Shown in pieces: positions 39,041-47,119 of a DNA stretch of 64,000 bases (the first letter of the stretch is position 1; each line of letters begins with the position of its first letter). The translations under genes and the position numbers were made by a program. Origin of the DNA: Serpentinimonas maccroryi (lineage in GTDB: Bacteria > Pseudomonadota > Gammaproteobacteria > Burkholderiales > Burkholderiaceae_C); NCBI RefSeq assembly GCF_000828915.1, contig NZ_AP014569.1, positions 1,488,001 to 1,552,000 on the forward strand, in the 5' to 3' direction. The notes beneath the pieces are model-generated. The model did no database searches. It had not been told where the DNA came from and saw only the letters and a program-made list of their open reading frames with translations.

Positions 39041-39098
39041 CGTAAATCTCGGAAATAATTGCCGTAAATTCCGGAAACAAAAATCGTAAATCTCGGAA
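39041..39098 (-). repeat. Three direct repeats, 22-bp period, upstream of the DUF4143 ATPase gene
   Basis: CGTAAATCTCGGAA occurs at 39041-39054 and 39085-39098, with CGTAAATTCCGGAA at 39063-39076. Starts are exactly 22 bases apart, about two helical turns, so a bound protein would meet all copies on one face. The block is much more AT-rich than its surroundings. Next to it is an inverted repeat GCGCAA/TTGCGC (39106-39111 and 39113-39118). Best read as an operator or other protein-binding array; no regulator gene is adjacent. Confidence 0.8.
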
Positions 39099-39183
39099 TC
39101 TAGGCGCGCAAATTGCGCACCAACTGGGCATCGAGCCAGAGGAGCTTGAGGGCGCCGCAGGACTCATCCCTTCACCCCCACCC

Positions 39184-40737
39184 CTAAGGCTTCGGCTTGG
39201 TAATGCGCTGAATCTCGCGGTACAGCGGCAGCAGGCGCTCGTACATCTGGCAGTACACGCTGGCGTAGAGTTCGTCGTAGATCTGCCGGTTCTGGGCGTT
39301 GGGCTCGAAGCTACGGCCCAAGCGCGTCATGCTGGCCACGGCCGTGGGGAAATCGCGGTGCAGCCCCAGGCCCACGGCGGCGTCGATGGCTGCGCCCAAG
39401 CCCGAGGTCTCGTAGACGTGCGGGCGCGCGGTTTGCAGCCCAAACACGTCGGCGGTGAGCTGCATCGCGGCGTCGCTCTGCGAGCCCCCGCCCGAGACCC
39501 GCAAGGCCGTGATCGGCACGCCGCTGCGCTGCTCGATGCGCTCTTTGCCCTGACGCAAGGCATAGGCTAGGCCCTCTAGGATGGCGCGGTAAAAATGGGC
39601 GCGGTTGTGCACGTCGCTAAAGCCGATCACGGCGCCCTTGGCTTCGGGCCCCGGGTGCTTGAGGCCCGGCGACCAGTAGGGTTGCAGCAGCAGCCCCATG
39701 GAGCCGGGCGGCACGGCATCCACCAGTTGGTCAAACAAGTCCTCGGGCAACACGCCCTGCTCGGCGGCGCGCAACTGCTCGGACAGGCCGAACTCTTCCT
39801 TGAACCAGTTCACCATCCAGTAGCCGCGGTAGATCTGCACCTCGGTGCTGTAGTAGCCGGGCAAGGCGGCCGGGTACGGGGGGATGAATGAGGTGACCTC
39901 GACGTAGCGCTCGCTGGTGGTGTTGATGGTGGCGGTGGTGCCATACGACAGGCAGCCGATGTGCGGCTCCAGGCAGCCGGCGCCGAGCACCTCGCAGGCC
40001 TTGTCGGCTGCGGCGGCCAGCAGCGGCAAGCCGGCCGGGATGCCGGTGTCGTGTGCGGCGGCGGCGCTGATCGTGCCCAGTACTGCGCCCGGCGGCAACA
40101 GCTTGGGCAGCATGCGCTGGCGGATCGGGGCCAGCGCCTGCCACTTCCAGTCCAGCGCCCCGGCCCAGCGCTGGCGCTTGTAGTCAAAGGGCAGATAGCC
40201 AACCTGCGAGCCGCTGGAATCGACAAAATCGCCACACAAGCGGTAGTTCAGGTAGCCCGAGAGCAGCAGATACTTGTGCGTGCGCTGCCAGACCTCGGGC
40301 TCGTGGGCGGCGATCCAGTTGGCCTCGGCTTGGCCCAGAAAATAATCGATGGTGTCGTTGACCCCCAGCAAGCCAAAGCCGGCCCGCCACCACCAGCTCA
40401 GGCTGGGCACTTGCTCGGTGCGGCGCTGGTCCAGCCAGACCATGGCGGCGCGCAGCGGCTGTCCATGCCGATCGAGGTTGATGACGGTGCCGCGCTGGGT
40501 GGTGACCGCCACCCCCTTGATCGAGTCTTTGGGCACCGGGCTGTGCAGCCACAGCCGCTGGCAGGCGCTGCACAGCGCGCGCCAGTAATCTTCCACCGGA
40601 TACTCGGCCCAGCCCGGCTGCGCCGAAAACCCGGCCTTCAAGGGTTCTTGGGCCTTGGCAATCAGGCGGCCCTGCAGATCAAAGAGCAGGGTGCGCACGC
40701 TTTGCGTGCCGTTGTCGATGGCGAGCAGGTGTTCCAA
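39184..40737 (-). CDS. FGGY-family carbohydrate kinase
   Basis: 517 residues with both FGGY halves. The N-terminal phosphate loop is LLAIDNGTQSVRTLLFDLQGRL, and WLDQRR lies near 95. The C-terminal FGGY_C carries ILEGLAYALRQGKERIE and VSGGGSQSDAAMQLTADVFG. It phosphorylates a sugar or polyol; residues fit neither xylulose nor glycerol kinase clearly, so the substrate is open. The start is TTG, required because the phosphate loop begins four residues in and no ATG or GTG is nearby; no clear ribosome-binding site is seen. It is not in an operon with transport or sugar genes. Confidence 0.88.
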   Translation of the reverse strand: MEHLLAIDNGTQSVRTLLFDLQGRLIAKAQEPLKAGFSAQPGWAEYPVEDYWRALCSACQRLWLHSPVPKDSIKGVAVTTQRGTVINLDRHGQPLRAAMVWLDQRRTEQVPSLSWWWRAGFGLLGVNDTIDYFLGQAEANWIAAHEPEVWQRTHKYLLLSGYLNYRLCGDFVDSSGSQVGYLPFDYKRQRWAGALDWKWQALAPIRQRMLPKLLPPGAVLGTISAAAAHDTGIPAGLPLLAAAADKACEVLGAGCLEPHIGCLSYGTTATINTTSERYVEVTSFIPPYPAALPGYYSTEVQIYRGYWMVNWFKEEFGLSEQLRAAEQGVLPEDLFDQLVDAVPPGSMGLLLQPYWSPGLKHPGPEAKGAVIGFSDVHNRAHFYRAILEGLAYALRQGKERIEQRSGVPITALRVSGGGSQSDAAMQLTADVFGLQTARPHVYETSGLGAAIDAAVGLGLHRDFPTAVASMTRLGRSFEPNAQNRQIYDELYASVYCQMYERLLPLYREIQRITKPKP

Positions 40738-40819
40738 AGGGAGCAGACTAGGTAATGGTCAAGGCGCAAACGGCAGCCAAAGTACCGTGGAGAATGGCAA
40801 GCGGTTGCGCGTGGCACAC

Positions 40820-40846
40820 AAAAAAACCGGCCGAAGCCGGTTTTTA
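40820..40846 (-). terminator. Rho-independent terminator after rplI
   Basis: AAACCGGC, CGAA-type loop and GCCGGTTT form an 8-bp stem followed by a run of T on the minus strand, 29-55 bases past the rplI stop. A T-run also follows on the plus strand, so it could stop transcription both ways. It marks the end of rpsF-priB-rpsR-rplI. Confidence 0.9.
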
Positions 40847-40874
40847 TATCACGCCAAAGCCGTGCCGGCCCGCC

Positions 40875-41327
40875 TTAAGCGGTCTCGCCCAGCACGCTGA
40901 CGTTGACATCGACCACCACGTCGGTGTGCAAAGCCACCTGCACCGTGTAGTCGCCCACGTTTTTGAGCAGGCCGTTGGGCATGCGCACTTGGGCCTTGTT
41001 GACGGCGAAGCCTTGGCGGCCCAGCTCGTCGGCGATGTCGTGGTTGGTGACGGAGCCAAACAGGCGGCCATCGACACCGGCTTTTTGCGATAGCTTCAGG
41101 CCCACACCGCCCAGTTTGGCGGCCAGCTCTTGGGCGGCAGCGAGTTTGGCCTCGGCGGCTTTTTCGAGCTCGACGCGGCGCGCCTCGAACTCGGCCACAG
41201 CGGCCTGGGTGGCGCGGCGGGCGCGTCCGTTGGGGATGAGGAAGTTGCGGGCGTACCCGTCTTTGACCTTGACCACATCGCCCAAGTTGCCGAGGTTGAT
41301 GACTTTGTCGAGCAGGATGATTTGCAT
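40875..41327 (-). CDS. rplI: 50S ribosomal protein L9 (bL9)
   Basis: 150 residues, full length. It opens [32 protein letters not shown], the L9 signature, then a long helix ([31 protein letters not shown]) linking to the C-terminal domain. L9 binds 23S rRNA at the base of the L1 stalk. The ATG at 41327 is the family start. It follows rpsR by 19 bases and is ended by a strong terminator. Confidence 0.98.
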   Translation of the reverse strand: MQIILLDKVINLGNLGDVVKVKDGYARNFLIPNGRARRATQAAVAEFEARRVELEKAAEAKLAAAQELAAKLGGVGLKLSQKAGVDGRLFGSVTNHDIADELGRQGFAVNKAQVRMPNGLLKNVGDYTVQVALHTDVVVDVNVSVLGETA

Positions 41328-41346
41328 GATTTGGGGCTCCTGGCGA

Positions 41347-41628
41347 TTAGACGCGGTGCTGGTCGGAGTACGGCAGCAGGGCAAGAAAGCGCGCACGCTT
41401 GATCGCCGTGGTCACTTGACGCTGGTAAATGGCGCGGGTGCCGGTGAGGCGGGCCGGAATGATTTTGCCGTTTTCGGCAATGAAGTCGCGCAGCACGTCC
41501 ACGTCTTTGTAGTCCACCTCGACCACACCGGCGACGGTGAAACGGCAGAACTTTTTGCGCTTGAACAAAAGCGACTGGGTGTTGCGCTTGGGGCGCTTGT
41601 CTTTATTGAAACGTTTCGGAGCAGGCAT
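41347..41628 (-). CDS. rpsR: 30S ribosomal protein S18 (bS18)
   Basis: 93 residues with the S18 core [50 protein letters not shown] and a basic N-terminus [14 protein letters not shown]. It pairs with S6, encoded two genes upstream, on the 30S platform. It follows priB by 12 bases and precedes rplI in the standard operon. Confidence 0.98.
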   Translation of the reverse strand: MPAPKRFNKDKRPKRNTQSLLFKRKKFCRFTVAGVVEVDYKDVDVLRDFIAENGKIIPARLTGTRAIYQRQVTTAIKRARFLALLPYSDQHRV

Positions 41629-41640
41629 GGTATTGCTTCC

Positions 41641-41994
41641 TTAAATGAGCTTGAATTCTTGAATGTGCAGCACAAAACCCTTGCCGTTGCGGGCGTGGGC
41701 CATGAAGCCGTGTGCGTCGAGCAGCGTCCCCAGCGGGAGCCTGGCCAGCGCCTCGGCCATGAGCCCAAAACCCACCGCTTTCAACTGCAGCGCCACCTGA
41801 CGCTGCTGCCCCGACTCGATCTGCACCGACTGGTGCTCGAGCAGCGCATCGAGGACAGGAACCGCGGCCGGCGTGTAGCGCAGCGGCTGGGTGCCCACCA
41901 AGGTGGCTGTGAGGTGCAGGCGGTTGTGCGAGGGGTTGTGCGGGGGGATTGGAGGCTGTTGGGCTTCGGTCGTCGGCGGGTTGGCCACGGGCAA
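41641..41994 (-). CDS. priB: Primosomal replication protein N (PriB)
   Basis: 117 residues with a single-strand-binding OB fold: NRLHLTATLVGTQPLRYTPAAVPVLDALLEH and VQIESGQQRQVALQLKAVGFGLMAEAL are typical PriB segments. It takes part in restarting stalled replication forks with PriA. Position between rpsF and rpsR is diagnostic. The start is TTG at 41994, with a GTG two codons later also possible; AAGGCG lies at the rpsF stop, somewhat far upstream. Confidence 0.9.
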   Translation of the reverse strand: MPVANPPTTEAQQPPIPPHNPSHNRLHLTATLVGTQPLRYTPAAVPVLDALLEHQSVQIESGQQRQVALQLKAVGFGLMAEALARLPLGTLLDAHGFMAHARNGKGFVLHIQEFKLI

Positions 41995-42012
41995 CGGCTG
42001 GGGCAGCGCGCC

Positions 42013-42375
42013 TTAAGCCGCTTCTTGCTGGCTGGACTTGCGCGCCTCTTCGCGCTCAACCGAGCGCATCATGGGCGAAGGTCCGGTGTCGGCCTTCTTG
42101 CGCTGCACCACGAGGTGGCGCAACACGGCGTCGTTGAAGCGAAAGGCGTGGTCCAACTCGGCCATCACGGCTTGGCTGGCTTCGATGTTCAGGCACAGGT
42201 AGTGCACCTTGGACAACTTGTTGATCTGGTAAGCCATTTGGCGCCGGCCCCAGTCTTCGATGCGGTGGATCACACCGCCGCCAGCGGCGATCATGCCCTT
42301 GTAGCGCTCCAGCATGGCGGGCACTTGCTCACTTTGATCCGGGTGGATCAGCATGACGATTTCAAAATGACGCAT
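42013..42375 (-). CDS. rpsF: 30S ribosomal protein S6 (bS6)
   Basis: 120 residues. [25 protein letters not shown] and [35 protein letters not shown] are the S6 core, with a charged C-terminal tail. AAGGAG 5 bases before the ATG at 42375 fixes the start. First gene of rpsF-priB-rpsR-rplI, with its own promoter about 85-110 bases upstream. Confidence 0.98.
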   Translation of the reverse strand: MRHFEIVMLIHPDQSEQVPAMLERYKGMIAAGGGVIHRIEDWGRRQMAYQINKLSKVHYLCLNIEASQAVMAELDHAFRFNDAVLRHLVVQRKKADTGPSPMMRSVEREEARKSSQQEAA

Positions 42376-42447
42376 ACACACTCCTTGTGGATTTTCCTGC
42401 TGCCAGGATGAAGCCGCCCCGAAGCGTCAGTCTAGGGTGCGGCAAGG

Positions 42448-42487
42448 TAAGCGTGGGATTATAGCCCGCTTCGCACCTGCTCCACAA
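42448..42487 (-). promoter_or_regulatory. rpsF operon promoter
   Basis: On the minus strand a consensus TATAAT (42458-42463) is preceded after 18 bases by TTGTGG (42482-42487), a partial -35. The -10 overlaps the TAA stop of the symporter gene (42459-42461), so the promoter is built into the end of that gene. The 23-base -10 block is nearly identical to that of ndk. Predicted leader is about 75 bases. Confidence 0.7.
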
Positions 42488-44537
42488 GGTCCTGCACGCG
42501 CTGCGGCGGCCGCCGCGTCACCAAGCTCACGGCGATCATGACCGCAAAGCCCACCGGCACCCCAAACACGCCGGCCGAAATCGGCTCGATCCCCCACCAC
42601 AAGACCACCGGGGAATCGACGCCAAAGACCGAGCGCAGCCACGGCTGGGTGGTGATCATGTAGTACAGCGTGATGCCCAAACCGCTGAGCATGCCCAGCA
42701 CGGCCGCGCTGCCGGTGGTGCGCTTCCAGAAGATGCCCAGCACCAGCGCCGGGAAAAACGCGGCACCGGCAATCGAAAACGCCGCCGACACCATGAACAG
42801 GATGTCGGCCGGTTTTTGCGCCGCCACGTAGGCCGCGGCCAGCGCCACCACCAGCAGCACCACCTTGGACACCGTGACCCGGCGCGCGGTGGCGGCGTGT
42901 GGGTCGATCATCTTGTAGTACAGGTCGTGGCTAAGGGCGTTGGCCATGGTCAGCAGCAGCCCGTCGGCGGTGGACAGCGCCGCCGCCAGCCCGCCAGCGG
43001 CCACCAGCGCCGCGATCACGTAGGGCAAGCCAGCGATCTCGGGCGCGGCCAGCACGATGATGTCGGAGCCGATGGTGATTTCATTGAGCTGCAGCAAGCC
43101 GTCGAGGTTCACGTCGCTCACGCGCAGCAGCTCGGCGTCGATGCGGCTCCAGTCCGCCACCCAATCGGGCAGCTGGTCGAACGGCGTGCCGACCAGCACG
43201 TGAAAGACCTCAAACTTGACCATTACCGCCAGCGCCGGTGCGCTCAGGTAGAGCAGCCCGATGAACAGCAGCGACCACGCCACCGATTTGCGCGCCGCCC
43301 GGGCGTCGGGCACGGTGTAGTAGCGCATCAGGATGTGCGGCAAGGCGGCGGTACCGACCACCAGGCAAAACACCAGCGCCAGGAAATTGAGCCGCGACTC
43401 GTGAAACGCCTGCTGCTCGGCCGGGCTGCCGTGCGGGTCGCCGGCAAAAGCCTGCGCGTGCGGCAACATGCCGCCCAGCGGCAGCGATTTTTGCTGCGCC
43501 TCGTAAAGCTGCTGCTCCCACAGCAGGCGCGCGCTGTGGGGGTCGCGCGGCAGCGCCGCCAAATCCTGCTCGGCTTGGGCGATGAGCGCAGGCGAGGCAT
43601 TGGCCGTGCGCAGCACCTGCACCCGCTCACGGGCCAGCACACGCAAGCGCTCGAGCGCCGCTTGCGGGTCTTGCAGCCGCTCTTGCAACAACAAGGCGCG
43701 CTGCTGGTAGATGGCGCGCACCTGCAACTCGGCCGGGTCGCGCATCAGCTCTTGTTCGCGCTCGCTGATTTGCTGCAACTGCTGCCCATAGACCAGCTGC
43801 GGCAGCGGCGAGCCGGTCTGCTGCACCGACAACCACACCACCGGCACCATGTAGGCGACGATCAGCACGATGTACTGCGCCACTTGGGTCCAGGTGACGG
43901 CGCGCATGCCACCCAGAAAAGAACAGACCAAAATCCCGCCCAGCCCTAGGAACACGCCGACCTCGAACGCGACCCCGGTCAGGCGCGCCGTGATCAGCCC
44001 GACACCGTAGATTTGCGCCACGATATAGACAAAAGAGCACAAAATGGCGGCAGCGATGCCCAGCAGGCGCGGCAGGTGGCCGCCGTAGCGCTCGGCCAAA
44101 AAATCGGGGATGGTGAACTGCCCGAAGCGGCGCAAATAGGGCGCCATGAAAAAGGCCACCAAGCAGTAGCCGCCGGTCCAGCCCAGCACAAAGGCCAGCC
44201 CGCTGTAGCCGTGCATGTACAGGGTGCCGGCCAAGCCGATGAACGAGGCCGCCGACATCCAGTCGGCGCTGGTGGCCATGCCGTTGTACATGGCCGGCAC
44301 CCGCCGCCCAGCCACGTAATACTCCACCGGATCGACGGTGCGGCTCATGATGCCGATGGCCGCGTAAATCGCGATGTTGCCGAGCAAAAAACTCATCCCG
44401 ATCCATTGGCGCGGCAGCCCCATCTGCTCGAGCAGTGCCAAACACAACACGAACAGCAAAAAAGCCGCGGTGTAGAGCAGAAAAACCTTGTGCAGCTGGT
44501 GCTCAAAGCGGCGCACGGGGGCGGGTTTGCGTTCCAC
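42459..44537 (-). CDS. Sodium:solute symporter, VC_2705-type large subunit
   Basis: 692 residues of the SSS family (LeuT fold, about 13 membrane helices). Residues such as GRRVPAMYNGMATSADWMSAASF (78-100) and QFTIPDFLAERYGG (140-153) are typical. A polar, helical segment of about 140 residues (240-380, rich in Gln, Glu and Arg) is inserted between membrane segments and makes it longer than the ~550 residues of many relatives. Members paired with a DUF4212 subunit are annotated as acetate or monocarboxylate symporters; the substrate here is inferred. The start is GTG, 2 bases after the DUF4212 stop. Confidence 0.88.
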   Translation of the reverse strand: MERKPAPVRRFEHQLHKVFLLYTAAFLLFVLCLALLEQMGLPRQWIGMSFLLGNIAIYAAIGIMSRTVDPVEYYVAGRRVPAMYNGMATSADWMSAASFIGLAGTLYMHGYSGLAFVLGWTGGYCLVAFFMAPYLRRFGQFTIPDFLAERYGGHLPRLLGIAAAILCSFVYIVAQIYGVGLITARLTGVAFEVGVFLGLGGILVCSFLGGMRAVTWTQVAQYIVLIVAYMVPVVWLSVQQTGSPLPQLVYGQQLQQISEREQELMRDPAELQVRAIYQQRALLLQERLQDPQAALERLRVLARERVQVLRTANASPALIAQAEQDLAALPRDPHSARLLWEQQLYEAQQKSLPLGGMLPHAQAFAGDPHGSPAEQQAFHESRLNFLALVFCLVVGTAALPHILMRYYTVPDARAARKSVAWSLLFIGLLYLSAPALAVMVKFEVFHVLVGTPFDQLPDWVADWSRIDAELLRVSDVNLDGLLQLNEITIGSDIIVLAAPEIAGLPYVIAALVAAGGLAAALSTADGLLLTMANALSHDLYYKMIDPHAATARRVTVSKVVLLVVALAAAYVAAQKPADILFMVSAAFSIAGAAFFPALVLGIFWKRTTGSAAVLGMLSGLGITLYYMITTQPWLRSVFGVDSPVVLWWGIEPISAGVFGVPVGFAVMIAVSLVTRRPPQRVQDLVEQVRSGL

Positions 44538-44539
44538 TG

Positions 44540-44812
44540 TCAGTGCCGCCGGGGTTCGATGCGGTCGGGCGGCTCGCTCACGCCATGCAGCTCGTCAAGC
44601 CGGTTGGCGGCCCAAGCGTAGAGCGCGATCAACAGGCCATAGACCACGATCGCGCCTTGGGCCGCGACCCAAAAGCCAAAGGGCCAGCCGAAAAAATAAA
44701 AATCCAACTCGCGGGCGTAAAAACTGACCCCGAAGGTCACGCCCACCCAGAGCAGCAGCAACAGCAGCGTGAGCCGCTTGATGCGGCGCCAATACAGGGG
44801 TCGGTCGCGCAT
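44540..44812 (-). CDS. DUF4212 small subunit of the sodium:solute symporter
   Basis: 90 residues with two membrane helices (about 14-34 and 44-66) separated by the conserved short stretch ARELDFYFFGWPFGFWVAAQG. DUF4212 proteins are almost always encoded next to VC_2705-type symporters and are taken to be their partner, as here with 2 bases between the genes. The ATG at 44812 shares a base with the stop of the preceding TPR gene (TGATG overlap), indicating coupling. Confidence 0.88.
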   Translation of the reverse strand: MRDRPLYWRRIKRLTLLLLLLWVGVTFGVSFYARELDFYFFGWPFGFWVAAQGAIVVYGLLIALYAWAANRLDELHGVSEPPDRIEPRRH

Positions 44813-45426
44813 CAGACCAGCTCCTGCGTGGGTGCCTGCAATTCGCGCTGCAAAGCGGCCGCCACCCGGGGCTCGAAGCCGCGCAGGTGCGCGATCAGGG
44901 CCTGCGCGTGCTCGGGCCGCCCCAGCCGCTGCTGCAGCCGCGCCATGGCCGCGTGGGCGTGCGGGCTCCACGGTTGCAGCGCGGCGTTGCGCTGGTAGGC
45001 CTGCAAGGCCGCTTCGAGGCGGCCCTGGCGCTCGAGGCAGCGCGCCAAGCCAAACCAAGCCAGATCGAGCTGCGGCGCCAGCTCGGTGGCGCGCTCGAAC
45101 GCCGGCTGCGCCGCCTCATCTTGCTGCAGTTGCTCGAGCAAAAAGCCGAGGTTGAAATGGGCTTGGGCGCACTGCGGGCGCTGCACCAGGCAGCGCCGCT
45201 GCCAGCGCAGCGCTGCCTTGGGCTGGCCGCTGCGGGCGCGGCTATAAGCCAGCGCCGCCAGCGCGGCGGCGTCGTGCCGGCGGCCGCGCCACACGCGCCA
45301 CCACACCAGCGCGCCCAAGCGCTGCCCACCCAGCAGCGTGGCCGCCCCGGCCAAGGCCGGCCCCAGCCCTGGCCACCAGGCGCCGGCGGCTTGAACGGCT
45401 TTGGGTTGTGTGCCCTTCAGCGGCAT
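44812..45426 (-). CDS. Tetratricopeptide-repeat protein upstream of the symporter genes
   Basis: 204 residues. A hydrophobic N-terminal part (about 15-45) may anchor it, followed by four tetratricopeptide repeats (AALAYSRARSGQPKAALRWQRRCL; AHFNLGFLLEQLQQDEAAQPAFERA; WFGLARCLERQGRLEAALQAYQRN; and one more). It is likely a scaffold for protein contacts. It overlaps the membrane-protein gene before it by 10 bases and touches the DUF4212 gene, so it belongs to the symporter operon. No family function known to me. Confidence 0.7.
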   Translation of the reverse strand: MPLKGTQPKAVQAAGAWWPGLGPALAGAATLLGGQRLGALVWWRVWRGRRHDAAALAALAYSRARSGQPKAALRWQRRCLVQRPQCAQAHFNLGFLLEQLQQDEAAQPAFERATELAPQLDLAWFGLARCLERQGRLEAALQAYQRNAALQPWSPHAHAAMARLQQRLGRPEHAQALIAHLRGFEPRVAAALQRELQAPTQELV

Positions 45427-45725
45427 TGGTCCATCCCCACTTCTAGGCAGGCTTGGAGCTTGAGCCAAGTGGCTGCCAGCCACAGCCCCAACAACAGGCA
45501 AAAAGCCAGCAGCGGCCAGTGCTCCCGCAGCACCCAGCGCGGCGCCAGCCACCCGGCCGCGGTCACGAACGGGCGGCACAGGGTGTCGAGCAGCCACAAA
45601 AACAGGTTGGATTCGAGCGCCTGCGGCGCCAAACGGCGCAGCCACGCCGCCAGCAACCAGCGCCCGAGCAGCGCCAGCAAGGCCAGCTCGGCGATCAGCT
45701 TGAGGGCGGAAGCGAGCAGCAACAT
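45417..45725 (-). CDS. Hypothetical membrane protein, first gene of the symporter operon
   Basis: 102 residues with two predicted membrane helices (about 3-25 and 70-92) and a short linker (RRLAPQALESNLFLWLLDTLCRPFVTAAGWLAP). I do not recognise a family. The ATG at 45725 is chosen because upstream codons are made by a 12-bp tandem repeat and lack membrane-protein character. It overlaps the TPR gene by 10 bases, linking it to the DUF4212/symporter pair. Confidence 0.6.
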   Translation of the reverse strand: MLLLASALKLIAELALLALLGRWLLAAWLRRLAPQALESNLFLWLLDTLCRPFVTAAGWLAPRWVLREHWPLLAFCLLLGLWLAATWLKLQACLEVGMDQCR

Positions 45726-45738
45726 GGAGCGCAAATGT

Positions 45739-45774
45739 GGCTGGCTGAATGGCTGGCTGAATGGCTGGCTGATT
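45739..45774 (-). repeat. 12-bp tandem repeat, three copies, upstream of the small membrane protein gene
   Basis: GGCTGGCTGAAT at 45739-45750 and 45751-45762, with GGCTGGCTGATT at 45763-45774. It sits 14-49 bases before the ATG of the 102-residue membrane protein, inside the 145-base gap that follows the TerB/DUF697 gene. If translation began further upstream it would encode a SQPF repeat. Confidence 0.8.
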
Positions 45775-45870
45775 GCCTTAGTGGCGCCGCAGCCGGGGCA
45801 GACCCAAGGCAACGTGCGCACCAATGGCTGCGGACTGGGAAGCCAGGCCTCGCCCTGGTTAAGCGGCCGA

Positions 45871-47022
45871 TCAAATGCCGCCCTTGACCAAGCGCAGCAC
45901 CTCGCCTGCGTTCAGCGTGCGCGCACGCGCTTGAATCTCGGGCAGGTGCTGCTGCTGCAGGTTTTTGGCCGGCCCCAGCAAGCCCTGAAAGGTCTGGCGC
46001 AGCACGTCGGTGGACATGACGCGCCCGCCGGCGTAGTAGCGCTTGGCCAACTGGCCCAGCGCATAGGTGGTGGCAAACGAGAACGCCACCCCGGTGGCGC
46101 GCCCGGCCAAGCCCCCCGCCATACGCCCTGCCGCCTTGCCCACCAAGCCGCCGAGCAAGCGGCGGCCAAACTGCTCCAGGTACTGCGAGCCCAGCCCGAC
46201 CCCGGCGGCGGCGATGAATTCGCGGATATGCCCTTGGTCCAGCGCCACCCCGTGCGCCTTGCCGATGCGATAGACCATCTTGATCTGCAGCGGAATGATC
46301 GCCACCGTGGCCCACGACTGCGGCAGCAACTCGAGCGCGCCGTTGAGGATGGCGTAGTTCAGGATCATCTTGTCCAGCGCCGGGGTGCTGGCGGCCAAGG
46401 CGGCGCTGCCTGCTGCACCGCCCACTTGGGCACCGCCAACTTGCACACCGGCTTGGTTGCTCACCCCACTGGCACCCGCTCGGGCCGCCAGCGCCCCGCC
46501 AACCCCTGCCACCCCCAAAGCCGCCGCGCCGGCGGCCACCAAGGGCGCGGCGCGCGCCCACTGCGAAGGCGCGGCGGTGGGCGCGGCAGCGGGTGCGCGC
46601 TCGTCGGCGTCCAGAAAATCGTCGGCGTAGGCGGCCGCTGCCACGGAATGCGTTTGGCGCTCAAGCTGCTCGAGCTCCTGCGCTGCAGCGCCGCCCGTCA
46701 GCCCGAGCGCGGCGCGCAGCTGCGACAAGAAGGCCTGCTCGGCCGTGCTGGCCACGCCGTCGGCGTCGCACACCGCCAGCGCCCACTCATAAGCCAGCTG
46801 GCGCTGCTCGGCGTCATCCAGCAGCGCCACCGCCTGCGCCAGCGTCACGCGCTTGAGCAGCGCGTCTTGCAGCGCCTGCGCCAGGTGCGCGCCGCCAGCG
46901 TCGGCGTCGAGCTGCAGCGCCAGCTCGCGGATGAACTGGCGTTCGCTGTCGGCTTTTTGGCCGTCGGCCATGGCCGCCTGCACCAAAATGGTGAGCAGGG
47001 CGCGTTGGGATTGCGGGTTCAT
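45871..47022 (-). CDS. TerB-like / DUF697 domain protein
   Basis: 383 residues. The N-terminal ~115 residues form a TerB-like helical domain (QSQRALLTILVQAAMADGQKADSERQFIREL; AYEWALAVCDADGVASTAEQAFL, with acidic DADG sites that could bind metal). A low-complexity Ala/Gly linker (about 130-205) leads to a DUF697-like domain (LNYAILNGALELLPQSWATVAIIPLQIKMVYRIGKAHG, then glycine-rich helices to 340). DUF697 is usually attached to a GTPase; none is present here. Function unknown, possibly membrane-associated. It lies 145 bases upstream of the symporter operon on the same strand. Confidence 0.75.
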   Translation of the reverse strand: MNPQSQRALLTILVQAAMADGQKADSERQFIRELALQLDADAGGAHLAQALQDALLKRVTLAQAVALLDDAEQRQLAYEWALAVCDADGVASTAEQAFLSQLRAALGLTGGAAAQELEQLERQTHSVAAAAYADDFLDADERAPAAAPTAAPSQWARAAPLVAAGAAALGVAGVGGALAARAGASGVSNQAGVQVGGAQVGGAAGSAALAASTPALDKMILNYAILNGALELLPQSWATVAIIPLQIKMVYRIGKAHGVALDQGHIREFIAAAGVGLGSQYLEQFGRRLLGGLVGKAAGRMAGGLAGRATGVAFSFATTYALGQLAKRYYAGGRVMSTDVLRQTFQGLLGPAKNLQQQHLPEIQARARTLNAGEVLRLVKGGI

Positions 47023-47119
47023 GGGCGGCTCCAGATGCGGCTGTGAAAGCAGCGATTATCGGCCCTGAATCTGCCCCAGAGCCGGCTTCGCAGCCAGGCA
47101 CGCACTACACTAGTCAGCC

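Noticed and set aside
39041-39098. The 22-bp-periodic repeats as a CRISPR array
   Set aside because: Units are only 14 bp with 8-bp gaps, three copies, and no cas genes; they look like protein-binding sites.
37786-40737. The DUF4143 ATPase and FGGY kinase as an inserted genomic island
   Set aside because: No integrase, tRNA, attachment-site repeats or insertion sequence flank them, and the kinase has the same base composition as its neighbours.
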